Assembly: GCF_000013025.1 (NCBI RefSeq)
Contig: NC_008358.1
Span: 558,001 to 622,000 of the forward strand
From: Hyphomonas neptunium ATCC 15444
GTDB lineage: Bacteria > Pseudomonadota > Alphaproteobacteria > Caulobacterales > Hyphomonadaceae
Length of the DNA stretch: 64,000 bases
Direction of reading: 5' to 3'
Every line of letters begins with the position of its first letter. The stretch's first letter is position 1. A model generated the notes under the pieces. That model was not told the origin of the DNA and searched no databases. It saw only the letters and a program-made list of their open reading frames with translations. Of this stretch, positions 15,266 to 23,736 are shown piece by piece. The position numbers were made by a program, and so were the translations under genes.

Positions 15266-16759
15266 ATGAGCGACAAGGACAACCAGCCCCTCAGCGGCCC
15301 CCTTTCCGGCAAGGATCTCGCCCGGAAACCCCGCGGTTTTCCCGACAAGCGCGAGAGCCTGATCCACGCCCAGGCGCGGCTGGTGGAAACGGTGACCGGG
15401 GTTTACCGGCAATGGGGCTTTGAGGCGCTTGATACTGGCGCCTTTGAGTATGCCGACGCGCTCGGCAAGTTCCTGCCCGATGCCGACCGGCCCAATGCCG
15501 GTGTGTTCTCCATGCAGGATGATGACGCGCAGTGGATGGCGCTGCGCTATGATCTGACCGCGCCGCTCGCCCGCTTCGTGGCCGAGCAGGGGCAGGGCCT
15601 TGGCCGCCCCTTCCGCCGCTATGCCGCTGGCCCCGTCTGGCGCAACGAAAAGCCCGGCCCCGGGCGCTTCCGCGAATTCTGGCAGTGCGACGCCGATACC
15701 GTCGGCGCGCCCGGCTTTCACGCCGATGCCGAGATGATCGCGATGGGGGCGGAGGCTCTGCGCGCCATCGGCATGAAGCCCGGCGAGTTTGTGATCCGCG
15801 TCAACACGCGGCGCCTGCTCAACGGCGTGCTCGACGGCGTGGGCGCGACCGGGGCAGACATCCGCCTCGCGATCCTGCGCGCGCTCGACAAGCTCGACCG
15901 GCTGGGCGCTTCGGGCGTTGCTGACCTGCTGGGCGCAGGCCGCAAGGATGAGAGCGGCGACTTTACCAAGGGCGCTGGGCTCGGGCCGGAAGAGATCAAG
16001 CGCGTGCTCGCCTTTGCCGAAGCCGGCGCCGACACGCGCGCCATGACGCTGGCCAATCTCGCCAAGGCCACCGGCAGCACCGAGGAAGGCAAGGCCGGCC
16101 TCGGCGAGCTGGAAGCCATCGCGCTGGCCCTCGAAGCGCTCGGTGCGCCGGAGGATGACGTAAAGATCGACCCCTCCGTTGTCAGAGGTCTGGAATACTA
16201 TACCGGCCCGGTGTTTGAGGCAGAGCTGCTGCGCGAAGTGACCGGGGAAGACGGCAAGACCTATCGCATCGGCTCCATCGGCGGGGGCGGGCGGTATGAT
16301 GATCTCGTTGCGCGCTTTACCGGCGAGACCGTGCCTGCGACGGGCTTCTCCATCGGCATCTCGCGGCTCGCGGCGGCGCTGGCCATAATGGGGGAGGGCG
16401 GAAAGCTCGACGGCCCGGTCGTGGTGCTTAATCTGGACAAGGACAATCCGGGTGTTGCGCTCGGTCTCGCCGCAGAACTTCGCCGGGGCGGCATTCGCGC
16501 CGAAGCCTATATGGGCGCCTCGGGCATGCGTCCGCAGATGAAATACGCCGACCGGCGCAATTCGCCGGCGGTTGTCATTGTCGGCGGCGATGAGCTTGAA
16601 AAAGGCACGGTCACGATCAAGGATCTGGAAATCGGCGCCCAGAAGGCCAAGGCGATTTCCTCCAATGAGGAATACCGCGAGGCTCGCCCCGGCCAGATCG
16701 AAGTGCCCCGCGCGGGTATGATCGAAGCGGTGCGCGCAATTGTCGAGGCCCAGCGATGA
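15266..16759 (+). CDS. hisS: Histidyl-tRNA synthetase, divergent alphaproteobacterial type
   Basis: Class II synthetase that charges tRNA-His. The 497 residues show motif 2 as VWRNEKPGPGRFREFWQC, the histidine-binding VVRGLEYYTGPVFE and motif 3 FSIGISRLAAAL. Motif 2 departs from the usual FRxERPQKGRxRQFHQ consensus. This divergence is known from a group of alphaproteobacteria whose tRNA-His lacks the otherwise universal G-1. The C-terminal anticodon-binding domain is present. It is the first structural gene after the His leader and overlaps hisZ by 4 bp. Confidence 0.95.
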   Translation: MSDKDNQPLSGPLSGKDLARKPRGFPDKRESLIHAQARLVETVTGVYRQWGFEALDTGAFEYADALGKFLPDADRPNAGVFSMQDDDAQWMALRYDLTAPLARFVAEQGQGLGRPFRRYAAGPVWRNEKPGPGRFREFWQCDADTVGAPGFHADAEMIAMGAEALRAIGMKPGEFVIRVNTRRLLNGVLDGVGATGADIRLAILRALDKLDRLGASGVADLLGAGRKDESGDFTKGAGLGPEEIKRVLAFAEAGADTRAMTLANLAKATGSTEEGKAGLGELEAIALALEALGAPEDDVKIDPSVVRGLEYYTGPVFEAELLREVTGEDGKTYRIGSIGGGGRYDDLVARFTGETVPATGFSIGISRLAAALAIMGEGGKLDGPVVVLNLDKDNPGVALGLAAELRRGGIRAEAYMGASGMRPQMKYADRRNSPAVVIVGGDELEKGTVTIKDLEIGAQKAKAISSNEEYREARPGQIEVPRAGMIEAVRAIVEAQR

Positions 16760-17877
16760 CCCATGACGCTTTGGTTGCCGTTGCCCGCGCTGTTTTCGAG
16801 GCGGCGGGCGGCACGCCGATTGATCCGGATTATGTTCTGCCAGCGGACATTCCGCTGGAGCTTTCAGGCGAAGCGGTTCGCGCGCGCCTCTGCGTGTTTC
16901 CCGATCATCGCGGCGCCGACATGGTTATGCGGCCCGACCTCACCCTGCCCGTGGCGCAGCGTGAAGCGGCGCGCCGCGAGGCGGGCGAGGCCAGCGCCAA
17001 AACGTACACCTACGCGGCCCGCGCCTTCCGCCAGCCGGTCGCGCCTGACGACCAGCTGGAGTTTACGCAGGTCGGTCTGGAGCGCTTTGGCTATGAGGCC
17101 GGGGCGGAGGCGGACGCAGAGCTTTTTGCGCTGATCCATCGCGCGGTGGAAGCGTGCGGCGTGCAGCCGTCCGGCGTCATCATGGGCGATCTGGCGATCT
17201 TTCCGGCCTTCATTGATGCGCTTGGATTGCCCGGCGTCACGGCTGATCTTCTGAAGCGGGCCTTCCGTCAGGAGGGCGGGGTGCGCGCCGTGCTCGATGC
17301 GGCGGCGCGCCCGCTGGAGCAGGAGGTTGCGGCGGTTCTGGACGCGGCCGATCCGGCCGGGGCGCTGGGTGAGTTGCTCCTTGCACGCAGTATTCCGCTG
17401 GCCGGCGGGCGCAGTCTGGCAGAAATCGTAGAAGGCCTTCAGGCCCGGCGCGCGGCCATTGAGGCAGGCGGGCTCAGCCAGCCGGCGCGCGCGGTGCTGA
17501 TGGCCCTGCGCGAGGTCGATTGTCCGCTGGCGGAGGCGGCAGGCGCGCTTTCGGCGCTGGCGGAGGCGCATGAATTGCGCGGTGCGGGCGCGGCGATCGA
17601 GGCGCTGGGCGCGCGCGCGGACGCCGTTCTGGCCCGCGTTCCGGCCGCGGTCAGAACGGCCCGCTTCCGCACAGGTTTTGGCCGGCGGTTTACCTATTAT
17701 GACGGCTTTGTTTTTGAAGTGCTTGCGCCGGGGCTGGAGCCGACCCAGCCTGTGGCGACGGGCGGGCGCTATGATGGCCTGATCGCGGGCCTTGCCAACC
17801 GGCGCGTCAGCGCAACCGGGGTCGGCGGTGTTGTGCGTCCCGACCGGATGGTGCGGGTACGGAAGGGTGTATCATGA
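16756..17877 (+). CDS. hisZ: ATP phosphoribosyltransferase regulatory subunit HisZ
   Basis: HisRS-like paralogue without aminoacylation activity that forms an octamer with short-form HisG and provides allosteric control by histidine. The 373 residues keep the class II fold ([56 protein letters not shown]) but lack the complete synthetase motif 2. The start overlaps the hisS stop and its own stop overlaps hisG, both by ATGA, so all three are translationally coupled. Presence of HisZ is expected because HisG here is the short form. Confidence 0.93.
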   Translation: MTHDALVAVARAVFEAAGGTPIDPDYVLPADIPLELSGEAVRARLCVFPDHRGADMVMRPDLTLPVAQREAARREAGEASAKTYTYAARAFRQPVAPDDQLEFTQVGLERFGYEAGAEADAELFALIHRAVEACGVQPSGVIMGDLAIFPAFIDALGLPGVTADLLKRAFRQEGGVRAVLDAAARPLEQEVAAVLDAADPAGALGELLLARSIPLAGGRSLAEIVEGLQARRAAIEAGGLSQPARAVLMALREVDCPLAEAAGALSALAEAHELRGAGAAIEALGARADAVLARVPAAVRTARFRTGFGRRFTYYDGFVFEVLAPGLEPTQPVATGGRYDGLIAGLANRRVSATGVGGVVRPDRMVRVRKGVS

Positions 17878-18584
17878 GCCGTGTAACGATTGCCATTCCC
17901 TCCAAGGGGCGCCTGAAGGAGCAGACCGAAGCCTGGCTTGCCAGCATTGGCCACACCGTACGCCAGATTGGCGGCGAGCGGGGCTACACCGCAGAGATCG
18001 AAGGGCTGGACGCCGAAGTGCGTCTCCTGTCGGCCAGCGAGATCGCGCAGGGGCTCATCGAAGGCAGCCTGCATCTCGGTGTCACCGGCGAAGACCTTCT
18101 GCATGATCAGGCCCCGGATGGCCCGGCCGATTTTGAAGTGCTCAAACGCCTTGGCTTTGGCGGGGCAGATGTGGTCGTCGCCGTGCCTCAGGCATGGTTT
18201 GATGTCGACACGATGGCCGACCTTGAAGCGGCTGGCGCCGCCTTCCGCAAGGCCCATCACCGCCGCCTGCGCGTGGCGACGAAATACCTGCGCATCACCC
18301 GGCGCTTCTTTGCCCAGAAATCGGTGGGGGAATACCGCCTCGTCGAGAGCGCGGGGGCGACCGAAGCGGCGCCTGCGACCGGCACGGCGGACGTGATCGT
18401 CGATATTACGACCACCGGGGCCACCCTGCGGGCCAATGGTCTCAAAGTGCTCGATGACGGGGTGATCCTGCAAAGCGAGGCTTCGCTGACCCGGTCGGTG
18501 CGCGCGCCGTGGAGCGACGCGGCGGAGACTATCGTAGCCTCATTGCTGCGTCAGCCCCGCACAGAGGCAAAACGCCCTATTTGA
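17874..18584 (+). CDS. hisG: ATP phosphoribosyltransferase catalytic subunit, short form
   Basis: First committed enzyme of histidine biosynthesis, joining ATP and PRPP to give phosphoribosyl-ATP. The 236 residues match the short HisG_S type, which lacks the C-terminal regulatory domain and depends on HisZ. Visible features are [15 protein letters not shown] at the N-terminus, the [11 protein letters not shown] segment and the PRPP-loop region [19 protein letters not shown]. It is the last gene of the hisS-hisZ-hisG unit. Confidence 0.95.
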   Translation: MSRVTIAIPSKGRLKEQTEAWLASIGHTVRQIGGERGYTAEIEGLDAEVRLLSASEIAQGLIEGSLHLGVTGEDLLHDQAPDGPADFEVLKRLGFGGADVVVAVPQAWFDVDTMADLEAAGAAFRKAHHRRLRVATKYLRITRRFFAQKSVGEYRLVESAGATEAAPATGTADVIVDITTTGATLRANGLKVLDDGVILQSEASLTRSVRAPWSDAAETIVASLLRQPRTEAKRPI

Positions 18585-18603
18585 ATTTTTTTTGGACACA
18601 TTC

Positions 18604-18632
18604 TTGACACATGCCCAAAATCGTTGCCGTAT
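18604..18632 (+). promoter_or_regulatory. Candidate promoter of an intergenic small RNA
   Basis: TTGACA at 18604-18609, 19 bases after the hisG stop, is a perfect -35. The matching -10 is weak (CCGTAT at 18627-18632 with 17-base spacing, or GTATGG two bases later). Expected start is near 18640. Confidence 0.4.
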
Positions 18633-18639
18633 GGGTAGG

Positions 18640-18712
18640 CAAGTTTCTGGGAGGAAACGCTGCAAACGGTGGAGGGGCGTAGCGACCGGGGACGGAGCTA
18701 CGCCTCTTTTTC
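18640..18712 (+). ncRNA. Candidate small RNA of about 73-77 nt between hisG and argD
   Basis: The segment has a 5' hairpin GTTTC-TGGGAG-GAAAC (18643-18658) presenting GGGAG in its loop, and a strong intrinsic terminator (18673-18711). No open frame fits between them, and a TTGACA promoter element precedes it. Size, GGGAGGAAAC element and 3' terminator recall the suhB/mmgR-type sRNA group of alphaproteobacteria, but that resemblance is from memory and needs a covariance-model search. Alternatively it is simply the 3' UTR and terminator of the his unit. Confidence 0.5.
18673..18711 (+). terminator. Rho-independent terminator
   Basis: GGCGTAGC (18676-18683) pairs with GCTACGCC (18697-18704), followed immediately by TCTTTTT. 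It closes either the small RNA candidate or the hisS-hisZ-hisG transcript, isolating argD. Confidence 0.85.
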
Positions 18713-18822
18713 ATTTCAGGGTCTGTTTCAGATGTTCGGAAGAGAGAAGCCAGGACCCGCTTGCGGGATGGTTCAGGGAGAGTCGAGGGGCGTCGTCACC
18801 CCGCCGCTGATCCCGGCTTCAC

Positions 18823-18900
18823 GAATAACAATATGCAGTTATCGATAAACGTCAATAGTTTTTATCGTTTTTCGATTAAATCCTTGTAATCCGGGAGCAA
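18823..18900. promoter_or_regulatory. AT-rich palindromic segment upstream of argD
   Basis: This stretch is far more AT-rich than its surroundings. It holds the perfect palindrome TTATCGATAA followed about 22 bases later by a looser ATCG-TTTTT-CGAT repeat, both before a TTGACT element near 18903. Two ATCGAT-type half-site groups suggest an operator for argD. The ArgR box consensus is not evident. Confidence 0.4.
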
Positions 18901-18991
18901 TTGTTGACTCCCTCTGCGGTCCGCCCCATGCGTGGCGCCACAAAATCCGCAATCCCCTCCAGCCCCCCCGTGACATTCAGAGGAGTCTCAG

Positions 18992-20179
18992 ATGGAAGAT
19001 CCCCGCCAGCACATCCTTCCCGTTTACCGCCCGCCGGAGGAAGTGTTCGTGCAGGGCGAAGGCGTCTACCTCTTCACCGAGGACGGGCGACGCTATCTGG
19101 ATTTCATCGCCGGCATCGCGGTTACCGCGCTCGGCCACGCCCATCCGGCGATGGTCGAAGCCCTGCGCGATCAGGCCGGCAAGCTCTGGCACACGTCCAA
19201 CATGTTCCGCGTGAAGGGGCAGGAGGAGCTGGCCGACAAGATCTGCCGCGACAGCTTCGCAGACCGGGTGTTCTTCACCAATTCGGGCACCGAGGCGATC
19301 GAGTGCGCGATCAAGGCGGCGCGCAAGTATCACTGGGCGGCGGGCAATGCTGACCGGCTCGACATCATCACCTTTACCGGCGCCTTCCATGGCCGCTCCA
19401 TCGGGGCGATCAATGCGGGCGGCAATCCGAAATACCTGGAAGGCTTCGGGCCGAAACTTCCCGGCTTCGTGCATCTGGAATGGGGCGACCATGACGCGCT
19501 CAAGGCAGCCGTCGCCGCTTCCACGGCCGCTGCCGTCCTGGTCGAGCCCGTGCAGGGCGAGGGCGGCGTTCGCGCCATGCCCGAGCAATGCCTCAAAGGC
19601 CTGCGCGACCTCTGCAACGAACACGGCGTCCTGCTGATCTATGATGAAGTCCAGTGCGGCATGGGCCGCACCGGCCAGCTCTGGGGCTATCAGTGGGCGG
19701 CTGGCGCTGATCCCGACATCCTCTGCGCCGCCAAGGGCATCGGCGGGGGCTTTCCGTTCGGCGCCTGTCTGATGACCGAAGCGGTCGGGGAACCGATGCA
19801 GCCGGGCAGCCATGGCTCGACCTATGGCGGCAATCCGCTGGCCATGGCGGTCGGAAATGTGGTCTGGGACATCATCTCCAGCGAGGAGTTCCTCGCCAAT
19901 GTCCGCCGTGTTTCCGGAACGCTTCAGCAGGGCCTCAAAAGCCTCGCCGACAGCCACCCCGACAAGGTCGAGGGGGTTACCGGCAAAGGGTTGCTCACCG
20001 GGCTGCGCCTGAAAGCGGATCCGAAAAACCTGCAGGGCATCTGCCGCGATGGCGGGCTGTTGACGGGGGTCGCCGGGAACAATGTCCTGCGCCTCGCTCC
20101 GCCGCTCATCATTGATGACGCCCAGGTGCGGGACGCCATCGGCATGATTGACGCCGCGCTTACGGAATGGACGCCGTAA
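18992..20179 (+). CDS. argD: Acetylornithine aminotransferase
   Basis: PLP-dependent class III aminotransferase of arginine biosynthesis, converting N-acetylglutamate semialdehyde to N-acetylornithine; it may also serve in lysine synthesis. The 395 residues contain FFTNSGTEAIECAIKAARKY, the GAFHGRS segment, the cofactor aspartate in LIYDEVQCGMGRTG, the Schiff-base lysine in CAAKGIGGGFPFGA and HGSTYGGNPLAMAV. The ATG has GAGGAG upstream. In many alphaproteobacteria argD is followed by argF and hslO; here those two lie about 10 kb further on. The aminotransferase class is certain; the specific substrate is very likely. Confidence 0.92.
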   Translation: MEDPRQHILPVYRPPEEVFVQGEGVYLFTEDGRRYLDFIAGIAVTALGHAHPAMVEALRDQAGKLWHTSNMFRVKGQEELADKICRDSFADRVFFTNSGTEAIECAIKAARKYHWAAGNADRLDIITFTGAFHGRSIGAINAGGNPKYLEGFGPKLPGFVHLEWGDHDALKAAVAASTAAAVLVEPVQGEGGVRAMPEQCLKGLRDLCNEHGVLLIYDEVQCGMGRTGQLWGYQWAAGADPDILCAAKGIGGGFPFGACLMTEAVGEPMQPGSHGSTYGGNPLAMAVGNVVWDIISSEEFLANVRRVSGTLQQGLKSLADSHPDKVEGVTGKGLLTGLRLKADPKNLQGICRDGGLLTGVAGNNVLRLAPPLIIDDAQVRDAIGMIDAALTEWTP

Positions 20180-20285
20180 GCCGGGCCTCGCCGCCGCCGG
20201 ATTTCGAAACGCTCAACGCATACGCCTGCCGCCTGAACAGGGGGCGGGCGGATGCTTTTGTCTTGCGCGCGGAACGGGACGGCAC

Positions 20286-20852
20286 ATGCAGGCTGAAAAC
20301 TGTTTCATTGTAACCGGCGGCCCCGGCTCGGGGAAAACCACGCTGCTGACGCATCTTGGCGTGCAGGGACTGCATGTGATGCCCGAAGCAGGCCGGGCCA
20401 TCATCCAGGCGCAGATGGCCATAGATGGCCCCGCCGTGCCGTGGGGCGACCGGGCGCTCTATGCCGAACTCATGCTGAGCTGGGAGCTGCGCGCCTATTC
20501 GGAAGCCGCCGCGCTGGCCGGGCCGGTTCTGTTTGACCGGGGCCTGCCGGACATTCTGGGGTATCTGGCGCTGGAAGGGCTGGCGACGCCCGCGCACCTG
20601 CGCCGGGCAGCAGAAGCCTGGCGTTACAACACGGACGTCTTCATTGCGCCGCCCTGGCGGGAGATATTCCATCAGGATCGCGAGCGCAGGCAGGAGTTCA
20701 GCACGGCAGAGCGCACGTATGAGGCGATGCGGCGGGTGTATTCCGGCCTTGGATACAGACTTATTGAACTGCCCCGCGCGCCGGTGGCCGAGCGCGCAGG
20801 CTTCGTTCAGGCCCAGATTCTGGCCCAGATACAGACGTTGAGGGGCGGCTGA
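20286..20852 (+). CDS. Predicted ATPase (AAA_28-type P-loop protein)
   Basis: 188-residue P-loop NTPase with Walker A TGGPGSGKTTL at residues 10-20 and a Walker-B-like GPVLFDRGLPD. It then has the EIFHQDRERRQEFSTAERTYEAM segment typical of the small AAA_28 ATPase family, which resembles nucleotide or substrate kinases. The start is the ATG at 20286, chosen because the P-loop follows directly; an upstream extension is low-complexity. It lies 106 bp after argD and may share its transcript. Function is unknown. Confidence 0.75.
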   Translation: MQAENCFIVTGGPGSGKTTLLTHLGVQGLHVMPEAGRAIIQAQMAIDGPAVPWGDRALYAELMLSWELRAYSEAAALAGPVLFDRGLPDILGYLALEGLATPAHLRRAAEAWRYNTDVFIAPPWREIFHQDRERRQEFSTAERTYEAMRRVYSGLGYRLIELPRAPVAERAGFVQAQILAQIQTLRGG

Positions 20853-20877
20853 GGATCGGTGATAGCCGCAAAAGAAA

Positions 20878-20911
20878 AAGGGACAGGCAGAGAGAGCGGC
20901 GCCTGTCCCTT
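20878..20911. terminator. Bidirectional terminator hairpin, stronger on the minus strand
   Basis: AAGGGACAGGC (20878-20888) pairs with GCCTGTCCCTT (20901-20911), an 11-bp stem. Read on plus it follows the ATPase gene and is trailed by TTCTATT. Read on minus it is trailed by a much better TTTTTCTTTT tract, although no minus-strand gene lies to its right. Confidence 0.7.
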
Positions 20912-21105
20912 CTATTGTGCACGTGCGGTCCCCCCACACTTGCAAGCGATGTTCTAGCGAATCTGAGAGGTGCTCGCGTCCGTGCTGACACCTAGTTTTT
21001 GCGGGGGCCTACCCATTTTTCAGCTTTTCTGCGCTGCGCCAGCCGTTAAGCTGACCTACCTTGCGGGCCGGGAAGAGGCCGGCAAGGCTTGGGGGAGCAG
21101 TTTGT

Positions 21106-23736
21106 GTGCTGATTGAGCGGGAACGGGAACTTGACCAGCTGACCGCGCTGATTGCCCTGGCCGGGCGGGGGCAGGGCACGGTCGCGCTGGTGTGCGGGGA
21201 AGCGGGCATTGGCAAGACATCGCTGATCCGCGGCCTGTTCGGCAGGGTGCCGCGCGGTTGGCGCGCCGCGACCGGTGGCTGCGACGCGCTTTATACGCCC
21301 CGGCCGCTCGGCCCGCTGCGGGATATGGCGGGCATATTGGGGCCGGAGGTGCGCGCCCTTCTGGAGAAGGGAGACCGCCAGCAGCTGTTTGCCGCCGTTC
21401 TGGACGCGATCAGCCGCGCCAACAGCCCCCTCCTGATGATCTGGGAGGACGTGCACTGGGCCGATCACGCCACGCTCGACCTGCTGCGCTATCTGGGGCG
21501 GCGCATTTCGTTTCTGCCGCTGCTGCTGGTGCTGACCTACCGGGATGATGAAATTGGCGAGCAGCATCCTCTGGCCCGCGTGCTGGACGAGTTGCCGGGA
21601 CCGGCGCGCGAGCTTGTGCCGCTGCGGCGGCTGTCTCCCAAGGCGGTCAGCGCGCTGGCACGCAAGGCAAGCCTGCCGGGCGATTGGCTGTATCAGAAAA
21701 CCGCCGGTAACCCCTTTCAGGTGACCGAGATGCTGGCCGCCGGGCAGGGCAGCGAGGAGACCCTGCCTGCCTCGATCCGGGAGGCGGTCACCGTCCGCCA
21801 GGGCCGGCTTGCCGGGGGCGCGCGCGAGCTTCTGGAGCTTATCAGTGTCATCCCTGCTGCGGTGCCTGCGGGGCTCGTCATGGAGCTGGGCGGCGAGGAA
21901 GCGGTCGCGGTGGCCGATGACCTGACCGCCAGCGGTATTCTTCAGGTATCGACGGCGGGCGACCTGCGGTTCCGGCACGAGATCGCGCGGGTCGCCACGT
22001 TGGAGCGGGTTCCTGCCAAGGTGCGCCGCGCCCATCATGCCCGCATTCTGGAGGCGCTGCGCGCACTTGGGCCCGACGCGCCGCTTGACCAGATGGTGCA
22101 TCACGCGGCCGGGGCGCTCGATGGCGCGGCGGTTCTGGCCATCGCGCCGGAAGCGGCAGACCGCGCAGCCGCCAGCGGCGCGCACCGGGAAGCGGCGGGT
22201 CATCTGGGTACGGCGCTTCGCTTTGTGGAGGAGGCAGAGGCGGAAACCGCCGCCCTTCTGCATGAGCGCTGGGCGTATGAGAGCGCGCTGGCGGCGCGGA
22301 TTGATGACGAGGTGCTCGATGCCCGCCGCCATGCGATCACGCTCTGGCGGGTGCTGGGGCGTCAGGACAAGGTGGGCGAGAATCTCCGCTGGCTCTCGCG
22401 TATGCACTGGTATCGCGGCGAAGCGCCCGAGGCGGCCCGGTTGTCGGATCAGGCGATCAGCGTTCTGGAAAGCATTCCGCCCTCGGCCGAGCAGGCGATG
22501 GCCTATTCGCTGCGCTCGCAGCTCCACATGCTGAATGACCAGATGGAGGCGGCGGTCTATTGGGGAGAGCGGGCGCTGGCGCTGGAGGCCGATTTTCCGC
22601 GGGCGGACCTGCGCGCCCATGCGCTCAACAATATCGGGACCGCGCTGGTCTTCCGGGGGCGCAGCGAAGGCGTCGCGATGCTGGAAGAAAGCCTGGAGAT
22701 TTCGCTGGCCGGCAACCTGCATGAACATGCCGCGCGCGCCTATACCAACCTTGCCGAATATGCGGTGGAGTTCCGCCAGTTTGATCTGGCCGAGAAGACC
22801 ATCGCCAACGGCATTGCCTTTGACATCGACCACGACCTGGACGCCTGGACCTTCTATCTTTCGGGCCGGCTTGCCCTGTTGCGGATGGAGCAGGGGCGCC
22901 TGAAAGATGCCGTGACGATGGCGCGCGCGGTGACCGAGCGCGAGAAGCTGACACTGGTTGTGCGCCTGCCGGCCTTGCTCGTTCAGGCGCGCGCCGCGAT
23001 GCGTCTGGGCGCGCCGGAAGCCCCGCGCCTGATGGAGCAGGCCTACGCCGATGCGATGGCCACGGACGAGTTGCAGCATATCGTGCCCGCACGCCTCACC
23101 CTGATCGAGCATGCCTGGCTGTCAGGCAACCGGGCGCTGGCGGGCGAGCATCTCGATGCCCTTCTTGCCTTGGCCGATGGTGACCGCCACCCCTGGAACA
23201 TCGGGGAGCGCGCCGTATGGGCCCGAAGGATGGGGCGGGAGATACCGCTTCTGGATATGGTCGCTCTGCCGGAGCCTCTGAGGCTTGAGCTTGCCGGAGA
23301 GATCGAGCCGGCTGCGCAGGCCTGGCGCGCGCTGGGTATGCCCTATGCCGCCGCGCTGGTCTGTGTGCAGAGTGATGATGTCGACCTGTTGAGCCAGGCG
23401 GTGCATGAGTTGCAGGCGATGGGCGCTGAGGCCGCCGCCGCCTATGCCCGCCGCCGTGCGTCAGAGCTTGGCGTCACACGCCGCCTTCCACGCCCGCGCC
23501 GAGGCACCTACAGCGCGGCGCGTGAACACCCTCTGGGGCTGACCCGCCGCGAACAGGATGTGCTGCGCCTCATCGTCAAGGGCTGTTCAAACCGCGAGAT
23601 TTCCGAAGAACTCGGCCGCTCGCCGCGCACGGTGGAGCATCACGTCTCGGCCGTGCTTTCAAAACTCAACGCGCAGAACCGGATGGCCGTCATGCTGCGT
23701 GTGCAGAACGATCCGTGGCTGCTGGGTACCCCCTGA
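21106..23736 (+). CDS. Large LuxR-type ATPase regulator (LAL/MalT-like)
   Basis: STAND-class regulator of 876 residues. The N-terminal ATPase has Walker A GEAGIGKTSL near residue 30, MIWEDVHWADHATLDLL (Walker B) and a winged-helix-like middle. A long helical, TPR-like region follows. The C-terminal LuxR/GerE helix-turn-helix is LTRREQDVLRLIVKGCSNRE then LGRSPRTVEHHVSAVLSKL. I chose the GTG at 21106 with GGGGGAG upstream over a TTG at 21061. Members sense small ligands and activate nearby genes; the convergent lipase-like gene or the upstream ATPase are candidates. Its stop abuts the stop of the convergent gene with no gap. Confidence 0.9.
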   Translation: MLIERERELDQLTALIALAGRGQGTVALVCGEAGIGKTSLIRGLFGRVPRGWRAATGGCDALYTPRPLGPLRDMAGILGPEVRALLEKGDRQQLFAAVLDAISRANSPLLMIWEDVHWADHATLDLLRYLGRRISFLPLLLVLTYRDDEIGEQHPLARVLDELPGPARELVPLRRLSPKAVSALARKASLPGDWLYQKTAGNPFQVTEMLAAGQGSEETLPASIREAVTVRQGRLAGGARELLELISVIPAAVPAGLVMELGGEEAVAVADDLTASGILQVSTAGDLRFRHEIARVATLERVPAKVRRAHHARILEALRALGPDAPLDQMVHHAAGALDGAAVLAIAPEAADRAAASGAHREAAGHLGTALRFVEEAEAETAALLHERWAYESALAARIDDEVLDARRHAITLWRVLGRQDKVGENLRWLSRMHWYRGEAPEAARLSDQAISVLESIPPSAEQAMAYSLRSQLHMLNDQMEAAVYWGERALALEADFPRADLRAHALNNIGTALVFRGRSEGVAMLEESLEISLAGNLHEHAARAYTNLAEYAVEFRQFDLAEKTIANGIAFDIDHDLDAWTFYLSGRLALLRMEQGRLKDAVTMARAVTEREKLTLVVRLPALLVQARAAMRLGAPEAPRLMEQAYADAMATDELQHIVPARLTLIEHAWLSGNRALAGEHLDALLALADGDRHPWNIGERAVWARRMGREIPLLDMVALPEPLRLELAGEIEPAAQAWRALGMPYAAALVCVQSDDVDLLSQAVHELQAMGAEAAAAYARRRASELGVTRRLPRPRRGTYSAAREHPLGLTRREQDVLRLIVKGCSNREISEELGRSPRTVEHHVSAVLSKLNAQNRMAVMLRVQNDPWLLGTP

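Noticed and set aside
18592-18810. 72-codon frame between hisG and argD
   Set aside because: It runs through the strong terminator at 18673-18711 and covers the small RNA candidate.
21046-23112. 688-codon open frame opposite the LuxR-type regulator
   Set aside because: Arg/His/Gln-rich composition without any domain, entirely antisense to a gene with ATPase and LuxR motifs.
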